A stretch of DNA of 64,000 nt. It comes from Sorangium cellulosum So0157-2 (lineage in GTDB: Bacteria > Myxococcota_A > Polyangia > Polyangiales > Polyangiaceae). The position numbers and the translations under genes are program-made. Where the stretch lies: the NCBI RefSeq assembly GCF_000418325.1, contig NC_021658.1, forward strand, positions 8,136,001-8,200,000. The letters are read 5' to 3'. Numbering within the stretch: position 1 is the stretch's first letter; each line of letters begins with the position of its first letter. The notes below the pieces were generated by a model. It was not told the origin of the DNA. It saw only the letters and a program-made list of their open reading frames with translations, and did not search any database. This document shows positions 8,166 to 17,315 of the stretch, one piece after another.

Positions 8166-10197
8166 TCATCGCCCCTGCGGCACCACCTCGAGCTCCTCGG
8201 GCGCCGCGCTCCCCTCGAGGGGCAGCGTCACCTCCACCCCCTCGTGGACCGGCAGGGTCGCCGCGATGGGCCACGCGCGCGGCGCCCCGCCCTCGCCCGC
8301 CGCGACCTCGCGCAGCGTGACGCCGCGCTGCGGAGCCACGCCGCCGTTGAAGAGGCACGCGCGCAGCCGGCCCTCCTTCACCGCGACCGAGCACGGGATC
8401 ACGTCGGCCGTCGCACGCCGGATCCGCTCGAGCTTCTCCTCCTCCCCGGACGCGGCGGGCAGGAGCGACAGGAGCGCGTCGCGGGCGCGCGGGTCGCGGA
8501 GCCAGGCGAGCATCATCGCCGCGTGGATGCGCACCACCCGGTAGCGCGCGCGCGTCAGCTGAAAGAACGCGTCCGGCGACGCAACCCCGGTCTCGCCGTC
8601 GAGCATGCCCGTCACCCCGGGCTCGATCTTGACCTCCGTCCCGGGCGCCTCGACGTGCCACTTCACCGCGCGCCCCGGCGCGAGCGCGCCCTCCCAGAAC
8701 AGCCCGCGCTCGGTGATCCCGGCGCGCTCGCCGCGGAGGTTGCGCCGCGCGAACGTGAGCAGCACGCGGAAGTCGCGCACGGGAGCGCCGCTGTTGTTGA
8801 CGACCGCGAGCTCGAAATCGTAGCGGCCGCGCGCAGGCCGCCGCGCGCGCCCGCCGCCAGCGTCGCTGGCCGCCGCGCCGGCGTCACCCTGGTCCGCGGC
8901 GGGCTCTCCCGGCGCCGCGGCGGCCGCGCCCGGCTCCGCGCCGCTCTCGCTGGATTCCGCGGCTGCCTCGTCGTCCTCCGCGCGGTCGCGCCGCAGGATC
9001 GGCGCGATCACCCCGGCGCCGTCGTCGGGCCCGGTCGATCCGAGGACGCTGAGGATGGGCACGCCCTGCTGCCAGAGCGGCGAGTCGGCGCGCTCGCAGA
9101 GGCAGTGCGGGAACGACGGCTCGGCGCGCTCCCGGGCCTCGCCCGCGAGGAGCGCGGCGGCGGCGCCGATAAACGGCGTTCGAGGTGCGGCCGGGCGACA
9201 GCGTGGCTCCTCCGCCCGCCGACCAGCTCAGGTTGAGGTTGAGCTTCTGGATCCTCCTCCCGATCTTCCGCGAGGACGTGAGCTCGACGGGCGCGCCGAA
9301 GGCGGTAGTCCCCCCGCTCTGGAAGGTGCGGGCCGCCGGCCCGACGCCGCGCGCCGCCTGCCGCTCGGCCGGCGGCAGGTCCCGGGGCGCCGCGAACCGC
9401 TGCACGAACGCCATCGTCGCCACGATGCCGACCACGGCGAGCGCCGCGGGCACGAGCACGCGCGCCCGCAGCGGGAGGGCGTCGAGCCCGTCCTCGCCGC
9501 CGCGCTCGCGCCCCGGCAGCGCGGCGAGCGGCGTGGGCCGGGGCGCGAACACGGGCGGAGCCGGCGCGCCCGGGGTCGAGGCCGCGAGCCGGTCGGAAGC
9601 GAAGCCCATGCGGCGCGACAGCTCCTCCACGAGCGCGTCGCGCAGGCGGTCCGAGGGCGGGCCCCCCCAGGTCGCGAGCCGCGCGGCGAAGCGCAGCGCG
9701 AGCCACGTCGCGAGCGCGACGAGGAGCGCGAGCGACGCGGTGCCGAGCGGGCCGCTCGCGAGGTAGTCGGGCGACAGGGCGGCCGCGAGCACGCCGACCG
9801 GCGCCGGCGCGACCCAGCTCGCGACGCGGGCGTGGACGCGCGCGCGGTAGGCGGTCTCCATCGCCTCCATCGCCGTCGGCGAGATCACGCCGGGCACGCC
9901 GGGGAGATCGCCCTCGAAGCGCGCGAGGACGAAGCAGTTGTGCGGCGAGCACGCGGACGGGTCGAGCGCCACGCAGAGCGCCTTGCCGCGCCGGAAGAGG
10001 CCGCGGATCGCGGTGTACGGGACCCCGAAGCGGACCGGCGCCGCCACGGCGCCCAGGGCGAACCCCTCGGCGTAGCCGGCGACGCGGACCAGCTCGACCT
10101 CGAGCTCCGCCTCGGCGCAGGTGAAGCGCACGGCGCCGACGGCGTTGGCGCCTCCCTCGGCGATCGCCAGGGCAGCGACGGAGAACGCGCGAGCCAA
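8166..10197 (-). pseudogene. Uncharacterised membrane protein, single frameshift near 9175
   Basis: Two ORFs look like one gene. The 5' part (TTG start at 10197) reads MARAFSVAALAIAEGG, a soluble domain, two transmembrane helices at about residues 165-195 (SGPLGTASLALLVALATWLAL) and 290-310 (LVPAALAVVGIVATMAFV), then KLNLNLSWSAGGGATLSPG. After about 9175 this frame turns into Arg-rich nonsense. A different frame picks up sensible sequence (FIGAAAALLAGEARERAEPS, HCLCERADSPLWQQG) that runs straight into the 8166-9062 ORF, which has an acidic linker and a beta-rich domain (YDFELAVVNNSGAPVRDFRVLL). No start codon exists for the second part before a GTG at 9062. Function unknown. Programmed shifting is not indicated. 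Confidence 0.6.
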
Positions 10198-10318
10198 GGT
10201 GGGCGCACCCTAACCGCGCGGGCCCGAGCGCCGCAACGGGAAACCCGGCCCGCCCGGCGCCCCGGACGCCGCGGGAGACCGTTGATCGGGCCGCGCGGGG
10301 TGCGTAAGACGTGGCGCC

Positions 10319-10921
10319 ATGAAGCCTTTCCAAATCGTCCTCGCCCTCTCCTGCGCTGTCCTCCTCGGCCCGGTCGCGGGCTGCGAGGACAAGGTCCCCG
10401 AGCCGGAGCTGCCCCCGGGCAGCGCCGTGCCGAAGGTGCAGCCCTCCGAGCCGGAGCCGGCCGACCTCATCAAGGAAGACATCGTCGTGGGCACCGGCCA
10501 GGAGGCGAAGGACGGCGACAGGGTCCGCGTCCACTACACGGGGCGCCTGCTGAAGACCAAAGCCGAGTTCGACTCGTCCGTCGGCCGGGAGCCGTTCGAG
10601 TTCACGATCGGCAACACCGAGGTCATCAAGGGCTGGGACCTGGGCGTGGTCGGGATGAAGGTGGGCGGCAAGCGCAAGCTCACGATCCCCTCGCGCCTCG
10701 CTTACGGCGAGTCGGGCAGCCCGCCGAAGATCCCGGGCAAGTCGACGCTCGTCTTCGACATCGAGCTGCTCGGCGTCGGCGACGCCGCCAACGACGCGGC
10801 CGCCCCCGCCGACGACAAGGCCGGAAAGACGAAGCCCGCGGCCGACAAACCGGCCAAGCCGGACGCGGTCAAGGGCGACAAGCCGGCCGCCGCGCCAGCC
10901 GAGAAGACAGAGGCGAAGTGA
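10319..10921 (+). CDS. FKBP-type peptidyl-prolyl cis-trans isomerase, lipoprotein
   Basis: A 200-residue lipoprotein isomerase. The signal peptide ends GPVAGC (lipobox, Cys22), then a Pro/Glu linker. The FKBP domain spans about residues 50-155: VRVHYTGRLL, FDSSVGREPFEFTIG, VIKGWDLGVVGMKVGGKRKLTIP, LAYGESGSP and LVFDIELLGV. These are the standard active-site strands. The last 45 residues are an Ala/Lys/Pro/Asp-rich tail of low complexity. It should act outside the cytoplasmic membrane, catalysing prolyl isomerisation during folding of exported proteins. The gene stands alone, convergent with the aminotransferase gene. Confidence 0.93.
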   Translation: MKPFQIVLALSCAVLLGPVAGCEDKVPEPELPPGSAVPKVQPSEPEPADLIKEDIVVGTGQEAKDGDRVRVHYTGRLLKTKAEFDSSVGREPFEFTIGNTEVIKGWDLGVVGMKVGGKRKLTIPSRLAYGESGSPPKIPGKSTLVFDIELLGVGDAANDAAAPADDKAGKTKPAADKPAKPDAVKGDKPAAAPAEKTEAK

Positions 10922-10962
10922 GCCGCCGGCGCGGCGCGACGTGAGCCGCCGGCGCGGCGCGA
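10919..10962. repeat. 23-bp tandem duplication at the FKBP gene stop codon
   Basis: TGAGCCGCCGGCGCGGCGCGA occurs at 10919-10939 (its TGA is the FKBP stop) and again at 10942-10962. The GC-rich units can fold and fill the 57-bp gap between two convergent genes, so they may contribute to termination. Confidence 0.5.
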
Positions 10963-10978
10963 GCCGCGGGCGCCGCGC

Positions 10979-12094
10979 TCAGAGGACGCGGCCGAGGGCC
11001 TTGAGAAAGATCTCGTAGACCTCGAGCGGGTACTCGCCCATGTGGAAGATCCTGAACAGCTGGTTCGAGAGCTTCCCCTGGGCCGCGTAGATCTCGAACA
11101 CGTGGCCGTCGACCGGCTCGCTGGCGAGCCGGCCCGCCATCTCATCGTAGGTCCTCCGCGCCGGCAGGTGCAGCGCCGTCCCGATCGACTGGAGCGGCAT
11201 GTTCTCCCAGCGCGCGATCGTCAGCCCGAGCCGCTCGTAGCCCGGCCGCAGGATCGCGCAGCGCGCCTGGTAGACGGCGTGCCGCCCGGCGACGCCGCCG
11301 GTGGCGGCGAGGTGATCGAGCGCCGCGATCACCTGGCACAGGCTCATCGGATCGATCGTGTAGGGGTGCGCGCCGCCCTGCTGGGCGCGCCAGGTCTTGT
11401 GGAGCTCCAGGCTCGGGACGCGCGCGGGGATCCGCTCCATCTCGGCGAGCAGGTCCTTGCGGACGAGCGCCATGGTCAGGTTCGGGTGGCTGTGGAGGCC
11501 CTTGTTGCAGGAGCCCATCACCGCGGCGATGCCCGAGCCCTCGAGGGATAACGGCTCGACGAAGAGCGCGCTGATGCCGTCGACGAGCAGCTTCTTGCCG
11601 TATTTCCGGGCGAGCTCACCGACCTCGGGCACGGGGTTCAGCGTGCACGTCGACGTGCCGCCGTAGACCATGGCCACCGCGTCGGCCTGGTCCGCCGCGA
11701 GGACGGCCTCGATCTTCGCCAGATCCGGGCGCTCGCCGTAGGGCAGGCACATGTCCAGGACCGGCTGGCCGAGCGTCCCGGCGAACTCGACGATCCGGTC
11801 GCCGTAGGCGCCGTTCCGGACGACGAGGAGCCGCTCGTCGCGCCGCAGGCAGGAGCCGAGCACGGCGGCCACCGACGTGGAGCCCGAGCCCGTGAGGAGG
11901 ATCGCCTCGTAGCTGGGCGCGCCGAGGGCCTCGACGATGCCGCGCCGGGCGCGGTCGAGCAGCGGCCGGAGCCGGGGTCCGCGCGGGACGATCGGGCTCT
12001 CGCCGTAGGTGCGCGAGACCTGGTTCACCGCGTCCGGCAGGTGGAACACCGCGGGCGTGAGCGAGACGACGCGTGGCGTGGCGGAGGCGACCAT
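10979..12094 (-). CDS. Class V aminotransferase (2-aminoethylphosphonate-pyruvate transaminase-like)
   Basis: A 371-residue PLP enzyme of fold type I, class V. It opens LTPAVFHLPDAVNQV and has the cofactor phosphate segment LTGSGSTSVAAVL, an Asp in LLVDGISAL, and the Schiff-base lysine K198 in GSCNKGLHSHPNL. Length and motifs resemble PhnW and the alanine-glyoxylate/serine-pyruvate aminotransferase group. No phosphonate genes are nearby, so the phosphonate assignment is only by resemblance. The stop is 57 bp from the convergent FKBP gene. A kinase gene lies about 50 bp upstream on the same strand and could share a transcript. Confidence 0.85.
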   Translation of the reverse strand: MVASATPRVVSLTPAVFHLPDAVNQVSRTYGESPIVPRGPRLRPLLDRARRGIVEALGAPSYEAILLTGSGSTSVAAVLGSCLRRDERLLVVRNGAYGDRIVEFAGTLGQPVLDMCLPYGERPDLAKIEAVLAADQADAVAMVYGGTSTCTLNPVPEVGELARKYGKKLLVDGISALFVEPLSLEGSGIAAVMGSCNKGLHSHPNLTMALVRKDLLAEMERIPARVPSLELHKTWRAQQGGAHPYTIDPMSLCQVIAALDHLAATGGVAGRHAVYQARCAILRPGYERLGLTIARWENMPLQSIGTALHLPARRTYDEMAGRLASEPVDGHVFEIYAAQGKLSNQLFRIFHMGEYPLEVYEIFLKALGRVL

Positions 12095-12142
12095 GCGGCG
12101 AGGTGTAGCCCGGAACGCGCGGCGGGCGCAGCGGAGATCGCG

Positions 12143-13012
12143 CTACGCCCAGCGGAGCTGCCGCAGGTCGTCCCAGACGTCGCGCGCGGAGTAGTAGCGG
12201 TAAGCGTCGCGGCGGCGCAGCAGCTTGGCGATCACCTGGCTCAGCGGCGTGCCGAGCGCCTCGGCCTTCTGCCGCGGGGCGCCCTCGGCGATCTGCCGCG
12301 TGATCTCCTCGTAGGGGGCGTTGACGTCGATGGCCGGCTGGCCGGTGTGCATCTGGTACATGAGCAGCCCGAGCTGGTAGAGGTCGCTCTGCGTCGTCGT
12401 GTAGCCCGCCGTCACGAGCTCGGGCACGAGGATCTTCGGGTTCGCGACCTGCGGGCGGAACCAGCGGGTGACGCCGTCGAGCTGGTGGGCCACGCCGAAG
12501 TCGGTGAGCTTGACGAGCGGCTTGTGGTCGAGCTGGGAGATGAGCACGTTGCCCGCGTGCAGGTCGGCGTGCACGACGCCGTTGTCGTGCAGGTACTGCA
12601 GCGTCATGAGGAGCTGGCGCGCGAGCTCCAGGAGCAGCGGCGGCTGGAACGGGGTGCCGAGCAGCGCCCGGAGGCTCGTGTCGCACCGCTCGAGCGCCAG
12701 GTAAAAGAGGTAGTTCACCTCGAACGCATCGTGGATGTAGACGATGTTCGGGTGGCGGAAGCTCTCCAGGCGGAGCATCTCGCGCGACCACTCCTCCTTG
12801 ACGACCTGGTAGGGCTTGTTCGCCGGCCGCAGCATCTTGAGGGCGTACACCTGGTCGAACGGCCCGCTGCACTCGTAGACCGAGCCATACTGACCGTCGC
12901 CGATGAGCGATCCGATCACGTAGGTGCCCCGGGTGGAGGTCAGCGCTGAGCCCGGCACGGGAAACGGGAGCAGGAAACTGCCAGTGGAGGACCAGGTCAC
13001 GGCGGACGCCAT
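12143..13012 (-). CDS. Serine/threonine protein kinase
   Basis: A 289-residue Hanks-type kinase made of the catalytic domain only, with no membrane segment. The Gly-rich loop IGDGQYGSVY, ATP-binding Lys in VYALKML, catalytic loop VHADLHAGNVLI and DFG (LTDFGVAH) are all present. The catalytic loop has HAD instead of HRD, so it belongs to the non-RD kinases; the proton-acceptor Asp and the Mg-binding Asn remain, so activity is expected. The activation segment is followed by LVPELVTAGYTTTQSDLYQLG, replacing the usual APE. Start ATG at 13012. Myxobacteria encode many such kinases; the partner is unknown. Confidence 0.9.
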   Translation of the reverse strand: MASAVTWSSTGSFLLPFPVPGSALTSTRGTYVIGSLIGDGQYGSVYECSGPFDQVYALKMLRPANKPYQVVKEEWSREMLRLESFRHPNIVYIHDAFEVNYLFYLALERCDTSLRALLGTPFQPPLLLELARQLLMTLQYLHDNGVVHADLHAGNVLISQLDHKPLVKLTDFGVAHQLDGVTRWFRPQVANPKILVPELVTAGYTTTQSDLYQLGLLMYQMHTGQPAIDVNAPYEEITRQIAEGAPRQKAEALGTPLSQVIAKLLRRRDAYRYYSARDVWDDLRQLRWA

Positions 13013-13155
13013 CGTAACCGAAAACGGCGGCCCCCGTTCACCCCGCGGCGCTCGCCTCGCCCCCGCGGCGCTCGCCTCGCCCCTGCAGCGGCCCCCGCGG
13101 CGGAGCCGACCCCAGGGGGCGCCCCGGGCGCAGGGCGCCGCGGGCGGCCGGGCGC

Positions 13156-13581
13156 TCAGGAGGCGGCGAGCCTCCGCACGACGTCCGCCGCCTCGGTCTG
13201 ATCGAGCTCGAGCGCCGCCGCGACGTCGAGGAGGAGCTCGCGCTCGCTGCTCCTGACGATCCCGTCGGCGACCACGACCTGGGCGGCCAGGGAGAAGGCG
13301 ACCTTCCGCGCCTGCGGGGTGGCGAGCCGCTCCTTGAGCGACGCGAGCCGGGCGGCCCGCCCCTCCTTCTGGAGCTGCTCCACCACGGTGCGGATGAGCT
13401 CGTCCATCGTGCTCTGGGGGATCCGGCGGTCCGTGAGCGACTCGACGCTCCGGGAGAAATGCACCTTCTCCTCCTGACTGAACTCGCCGTCGGCGAACGC
13501 CGCAAGGAACATCAGCTCCACGAGCGCCTCGAGGTTGGGCTCGTCAAGCGTTTGCAGCGGAGGAGGGCTCATGAGCGGCAT
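13156..13581 (-). CDS. TerB-like (tellurite resistance/DjlA N-terminal type) protein
   Basis: A 141-residue all-helical protein. It carries two TerB-type metal-binding-like segments, LMFLAAFADGEFSQEEKV and AAQVVVADGIVRSSERELL, each of the AxADGxxxxxE pattern. These match TerB/DjlA-N domains, which often accompany stress-response or signalling genes. Start ATG at 13581 with GGAG 5 bp upstream (an alternative ATG lies at 13572). The gap to the kinase stop is about 140 bp with no clear feature. The start faces away from the Sel1 lipoprotein gene. Confidence 0.75.
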   Translation of the reverse strand: MPLMSPPPLQTLDEPNLEALVELMFLAAFADGEFSQEEKVHFSRSVESLTDRRIPQSTMDELIRTVVEQLQKEGRAARLASLKERLATPQARKVAFSLAAQVVVADGIVRSSERELLLDVAAALELDQTEAADVVRRLAAS

Positions 13582-13696
13582 CGGCTCCGTCTACACCGAG
13601 GCTCGGCCGGGGACCAGCCCGGAGCATCCGCTCCCGTCGTCGCGTCCGGGACGAACGCGGCGGCGGGCAGCGTTGGGAGAGGGCGAGCGTTGTGTC

Positions 13697-14443
13697 ATGA
13701 GTTCGAGCATGCACGTGCGCGAACTCGCCCAGACGCTCCTCGGCGCGCTCCTCGTCTGCGGCTGCGGCGGCGCGGCCGCGACCACGCCGCGCCACGCCGC
13801 GGGGCCCGCCCGGGCTGCCCCCGCGGCGACGCCGCCCGCCGCGGCGCCGGCCGAAGCGCCCCCACCGCCGCTCCGGCTGCCCTGCGAGCGGGACGATCTC
13901 GTCGGCTGCACGAACGGCTGCGCCGACCACCAGGTCGAGGACTGCGTGACGCTCGGGTCGATGTACCTGGGCGGAGACATCGTCTCGATCGACGTGGAGC
14001 GGGCCGTGGGGCTGTTCAGGGAGGCGTGCACGGAGGGGAGCGCGCGCGGCTGCCTGCGGCTCGGCGACGCGTACCACGACCGGCTCGCGCGCGCGGACGG
14101 CGGCGATGGGGCGAGCGGCGCGGACGAGGCGGCGCTCTACTGGCACGCGCGCGCGTGCCACGCGGGCGCGAACCTCGGCTGCCTCGCGGCCGGCAGGGCC
14201 TACCTCCGCGGCCAGGGCGCCAGCGCCGATTCCGGGCGCGCGGCCGCGCTGTTCCAGCGCGTCTGCGAGCGGGGCAACGCCCTCGCCTGCGTCGAGCTCG
14301 GGCACCTCCACGCGCAGGGCGAGGGCGTGGAGCGCGACGCCCAGAAGGCTGTCGAGCTGTTCACGAAGGCGTGCAAGCTCGGCCTCGACGAGGGGTGCTT
14401 GCTGGCCAGCAAGTCCGGCGACGTCCTCCCGCCGCGCGAGTGA
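13697..14443 (+). CDS. Sel1-repeat lipoprotein
   Basis: A 248-residue lipoprotein. Start chosen at the ATG at 13697 (MSSSMHVRELAQ), because it places a short signal with lipobox LLVCGC directly at the N-terminus; upstream in-frame sequence lacks signal character. A Pro/Ala linker is followed by four to five Sel1-like repeats (TPR-related, about 36 residues each), for example ALYWHARACHAGANLGCLAAG and AAALFQRVCERGNALACVELG, rich in paired Cys as in the HcpA-type secreted Sel1 proteins of beta- and delta-proteobacteria. It is probably a periplasmic or surface scaffold. Function otherwise unknown. Confidence 0.85.
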   Translation: MSSSMHVRELAQTLLGALLVCGCGGAAATTPRHAAGPARAAPAATPPAAAPAEAPPPPLRLPCERDDLVGCTNGCADHQVEDCVTLGSMYLGGDIVSIDVERAVGLFREACTEGSARGCLRLGDAYHDRLARADGGDGASGADEAALYWHARACHAGANLGCLAAGRAYLRGQGASADSGRAAALFQRVCERGNALACVELGHLHAQGEGVERDAQKAVELFTKACKLGLDEGCLLASKSGDVLPPRE

Positions 14444-14471
14444 CGCGCCCGCCCGGCGCGCCGGCCGGCCG

Positions 14472-14840
14472 TCAGTCGGTCCGGCGCCGCTGAGCGATGT
14501 CCAGCGCCGCGGTGATCATCGCGGTGAGCTGCGTGTCCGAGATGGTCTCGGACGGGAGCACCACGAGCTCGGCGCCGATGCGCCGCGACAGCTCCATGAA
14601 CCCCTCGGGATCGAACGCGCGCACGTCCTGGGTCATCACGATGGCCAGCGGGTGCAGCCACGCCGCGCTCCCGCGCAGCGACACGAGATCGCACGCGAGC
14701 AGGTCGGCGCCCTCGACGAAGACCAGCCGGCGGCAGCGCTCCGCGAGCTGCTCGCTCGCGCTCACGATCAACACGACCGAGGCCGATGCCGTCCGCTTGC
14801 TGCGCCCCGCTGGGCGCGTGGGTAGCTCTCGAGCGCTCAT
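14472..14840 (-). CDS. Hypothetical protein, response-receiver-like fold possible
   Basis: A 122-residue soluble protein. The pattern of alternating strands and helices (ASVVLIVSASEQLAERC, RRLVFVEGADLLACDL, HPLAIVMTQDV, AELVVLPSE) suggests a Rossmann or receiver-like alpha/beta fold, but the acidic phosphorylation pocket of a true receiver is not evident. It sits 12 bp downstream of another small hypothetical gene on the same strand and is convergent with the Sel1 gene. Confidence 0.55.
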   Translation of the reverse strand: MSARELPTRPAGRSKRTASASVVLIVSASEQLAERCRRLVFVEGADLLACDLVSLRGSAAWLHPLAIVMTQDVRAFDPEGFMELSRRIGAELVVLPSETISDTQLTAMITAALDIAQRRRTD

Positions 14841-14852
14841 CGGCGGCCTAGG

Positions 14853-15209
14853 TCAGCGAGCCAGGAGCGGGCGCCGGTAAGGGATGGGCCCGTCCCCCTG
14901 AGCCCGAGCCCGCGCGCGCTCCTCGTCGGCGAGGGCGAGGTCCATGACGAAGGAGCCGAACGACAGCCGGAAATCCCGGTCGTTCGGCTTTGTCGCGTAG
15001 AAGGCGAGCAGCGAGAGCACGCTCCCGATCTGCGCCGCGGCCGGGTCGTCCTCGCACGCGGAGAAGCGATCGGCGAGCGTGCAGAGCTGCCGGAACAGCG
15101 GGCCGCCCGGGTGCGGGCCGGCGCTGCACATGGCGAAGGTGCCGCTGCCGCGATATCCGAGCTTCCGGCGCTTCCTTCCGGGGGTACGGGACGGGGGTAC
15201 CATCGTCAT
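14853..15209 (-). CDS. Hypothetical protein
   Basis: 118 residues if the ATG at 15209 (MTMVPPSRTPGRKRRKLG) is used; an in-frame start at 15311 would add 34 residues. The C-terminal helical half (IGSVLSLLAFYATKPND, FRLSFGSFVMDLALADEERARARA) is well formed, while the N-terminal part is basic. No family recognised. It lies 12 bp before the next minus-strand hypothetical gene and is likely co-transcribed with it. Confidence 0.45.
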   Translation of the reverse strand: MTMVPPSRTPGRKRRKLGYRGSGTFAMCSAGPHPGGPLFRQLCTLADRFSACEDDPAAAQIGSVLSLLAFYATKPNDRDFRLSFGSFVMDLALADEERARARAQGDGPIPYRRPLLAR

Positions 15210-15396
15210 GATTGCTGCCCAAGCCACCTGTGAAGGTTGAACCGCGCCGCGCAGGGGCCGGCCTGCCGCGGGACGCTCTCCATCACTAAAGAGCAGCTGG
15301 AAGAGAGTCAATCGGAGAGGGAGCGGCGGGCTGGATGAGCGCGAAATTCTGCGGAATGGTCCCCCGTCCGAGCAGCGCGTGGGTATACGTCACCGC

Positions 15397-16107
15397 ATGA
15401 AGGCAGTCGTGCTCGCCGGCGGCAAAGGCTCCCGGCTCCGCCCCTACACCGCCCTGATCCCGAAGCCGCTGATGCCGATCGGCGATCACACCATCGTCGA
15501 GATCCTCCTCCGGCAGCTCGCGCGCGCCGGGGTGACCGACGTGGTGATGTGCGTCGGCCACCAGGCCGCCCTCATCGAGGCGGTCGTCGGCGAGGGGAGC
15601 CGGTACGGGCTGCGCATCGCCTACCAGCGCGAGGAGACGCCGCTCGGGACCGTGGGCCCGCTCCGGGTCATCGAGCGGGACCTGCCGGAGCGCTTCCTCG
15701 TGATGAACGGCGACATCCTCAGCGATCTCGACTTCGCGGCGCTCCACCGCACGGGCGAGTCGGCCGGATCGCCGCTCACCGTCGCGGTCTGCGAGCGCGC
15801 CTCGAAGATCGACCTGGGCGTGCTCGACGTCGGCCCGGAGGGGCGCGTCGTCGGCTTCCGCGAGAAGCCCACGTACACGTTCTGGGTCAGCATGGGCATC
15901 TACGCGATGAGCCGGGACGTGCTCCGCTTCATCCCGGAGGGCCGGCCGTTCGGGTTCGACAACCTCATGCACGCGCTGCTCGACGCCGGCGAGCAGGTGG
16001 CCACCTTCCCCTTCCGGGGCCACTGGCTCGACATCGGCAGGAGCGACGACTTCGCCGAGGCGCAGGAGGAGTTCGAGAAGCACCGGCAGCGGTACCTACC
16101 GGACTGA
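15397..16107 (+). CDS. Sugar-1-phosphate nucleotidyltransferase (NTP_transferase family)
   Basis: A 236-residue nucleotidyltransferase. Start at the ATG (15397) directly before the nucleotide-binding motif MKAVVLAGGKGSRLRPYT; a GTG 18 bp upstream is possible. Also visible are PKPLMPIGD, the metal-binding FLVMNGDILSDL, and GFREKP. The enzyme couples a sugar-1-phosphate to an NTP, as in GDP-mannose or dTDP-glucose formation. It lacks the C-terminal LbH extension. The gene converges with the aminotransferase gene (12-bp overlap). Together with that gene and the SDR gene it forms a cassette for an activated amino sugar, probably for LPS, exopolysaccharide or glycoprotein. Confidence 0.88.
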   Translation: MKAVVLAGGKGSRLRPYTALIPKPLMPIGDHTIVEILLRQLARAGVTDVVMCVGHQAALIEAVVGEGSRYGLRIAYQREETPLGTVGPLRVIERDLPERFLVMNGDILSDLDFAALHRTGESAGSPLTVAVCERASKIDLGVLDVGPEGRVVGFREKPTYTFWVSMGIYAMSRDVLRFIPEGRPFGFDNLMHALLDAGEQVATFPFRGHWLDIGRSDDFAEAQEEFEKHRQRYLPD

Positions 16108-17241
16108 CGCGGCGAGCGCCTCGCACACGGCGTCGACGTCGGCGTCCTGCATGCGCGGGTGCAGCGGGAGCGTGAGCTCGCGGCCGGCGATCGCGTCCGT
16201 GCGCGCGAGCCCCTCCTTGCGCACCCGGTCGGAGGCGCCGTGGTGCGAGAAGCGGTGGATCGGCGTGTAGTGCACGCTCGTCTGGACGCCGCGCGCCTTC
16301 ATGGCCTCCATCACGGCCTCGCGCGAGGCGCCCTCGGGCAGGAGCACCGGCATGAGGTGGTGCGCGCTCTCCCCGAGCCCGCGCGCGTAGAAGTCGCGGT
16401 ACGGGAGCCCGACGCCCGGCACGCCGGCGAGGCGCTCGTGGTAGCGCGCCGCGAGCGCCCGCCGCCGCGCGTTGCCCGCCGCGAGGCGGCCGAGCTGCAC
16501 GACGCCGATGGCGCTGCGGATCTCGTCGATGCGGTAGTTCATGCCCGCGGCCATGACGTCGTACGTGAAGGCGTGCCCCTTGTGCCGGTCGAGGGTCAGC
16601 GTCGTCATCCCGTGCGCGCGGAGGAGCCGCATGCGCGCGAGGAGCGCGTCGTCCTTCGCGATCACGGCGCCCCCCTCGCCGACCGCGAGGTTCTTGTTCG
16701 AGAAGAAGCTCAGGCAGCCGACGTCGCCCAGCGTCCCGAGCGCCCTGCCGCGGTAGGTCGCGAGCGGCGCGTGCGCCGCGTCCTCGACCACGGCGATCCC
16801 CCGCTCGGCCGCGATCGCGGAGATCGCGTCCATGTCGCAGGGGTAGCCGGCGTAGTGGACGACCGCGATCGCCCGGGTCCTCGGGGTGATCTTGCGGGCG
16901 ATGTCGGCGGGGTCGACCCCGAGGTCGCCGTCGCCGACGATGTCGGCGAGCACGACGTTCGCGCCGCACAGGAGCGCGGCGTTGGCGGTCGCCACGAACG
17001 TGAGGCTCGGGCAGATCACCTCGTCGCCGGGGCCCACGGAGAGCGCCGTGTACGCGAGGTGCAGCGCGGCGGTGCAGTTCGTCACGGCGAGCACCCGCGG
17101 GGTGCCGAGCGCCTCGCCGAGCTTCTGCTCGAACTGCGCCGTCCGCTCCCCCATCGTCAGCCAGCCCGACGCGACGACCTCGCGCGCGGCCTCCGCTTCT
17201 TCAGGCCCGAACGACAGATCGCTGAGAGGTATCTTCCACAT
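16096..17241 (-). CDS. DegT/DnrJ/EryC1/StrS family sugar aminotransferase
   Basis: A 381-residue PLP enzyme. It has the N-terminal IPLSDLSFGPEE, TNCTAALHLAYTAL, GDEVICPSLTFVATANA, VVEDAAHA and the Schiff-base lysine K183 in FFSNKNLAVGEGG. These are typical of keto-sugar transaminases that install an amino group on NDP-4-keto- or 3-keto-sugars (PseC, LegC, DesI types). It lies downstream of the SDR gene on the same strand with a 74-bp gap, so the SDR product is its likely substrate. The exact sugar cannot be read from sequence. Confidence 0.9.
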   Translation of the reverse strand: MWKIPLSDLSFGPEEAEAAREVVASGWLTMGERTAQFEQKLGEALGTPRVLAVTNCTAALHLAYTALSVGPGDEVICPSLTFVATANAALLCGANVVLADIVGDGDLGVDPADIARKITPRTRAIAVVHYAGYPCDMDAISAIAAERGIAVVEDAAHAPLATYRGRALGTLGDVGCLSFFSNKNLAVGEGGAVIAKDDALLARMRLLRAHGMTTLTLDRHKGHAFTYDVMAAGMNYRIDEIRSAIGVVQLGRLAAGNARRRALAARYHERLAGVPGVGLPYRDFYARGLGESAHHLMPVLLPEGASREAVMEAMKARGVQTSVHYTPIHRFSHHGASDRVRKEGLARTDAIAGRELTLPLHPRMQDADVDAVCEALAASVR

Positions 17242-17315
17242 GGCGTTCCATCCATCCCGCCGGCGCCGCGCGGCCGGCGCGCGGGGCGCCCGCCCGGCCG
17301 GCGCGGCGTCGTGCG

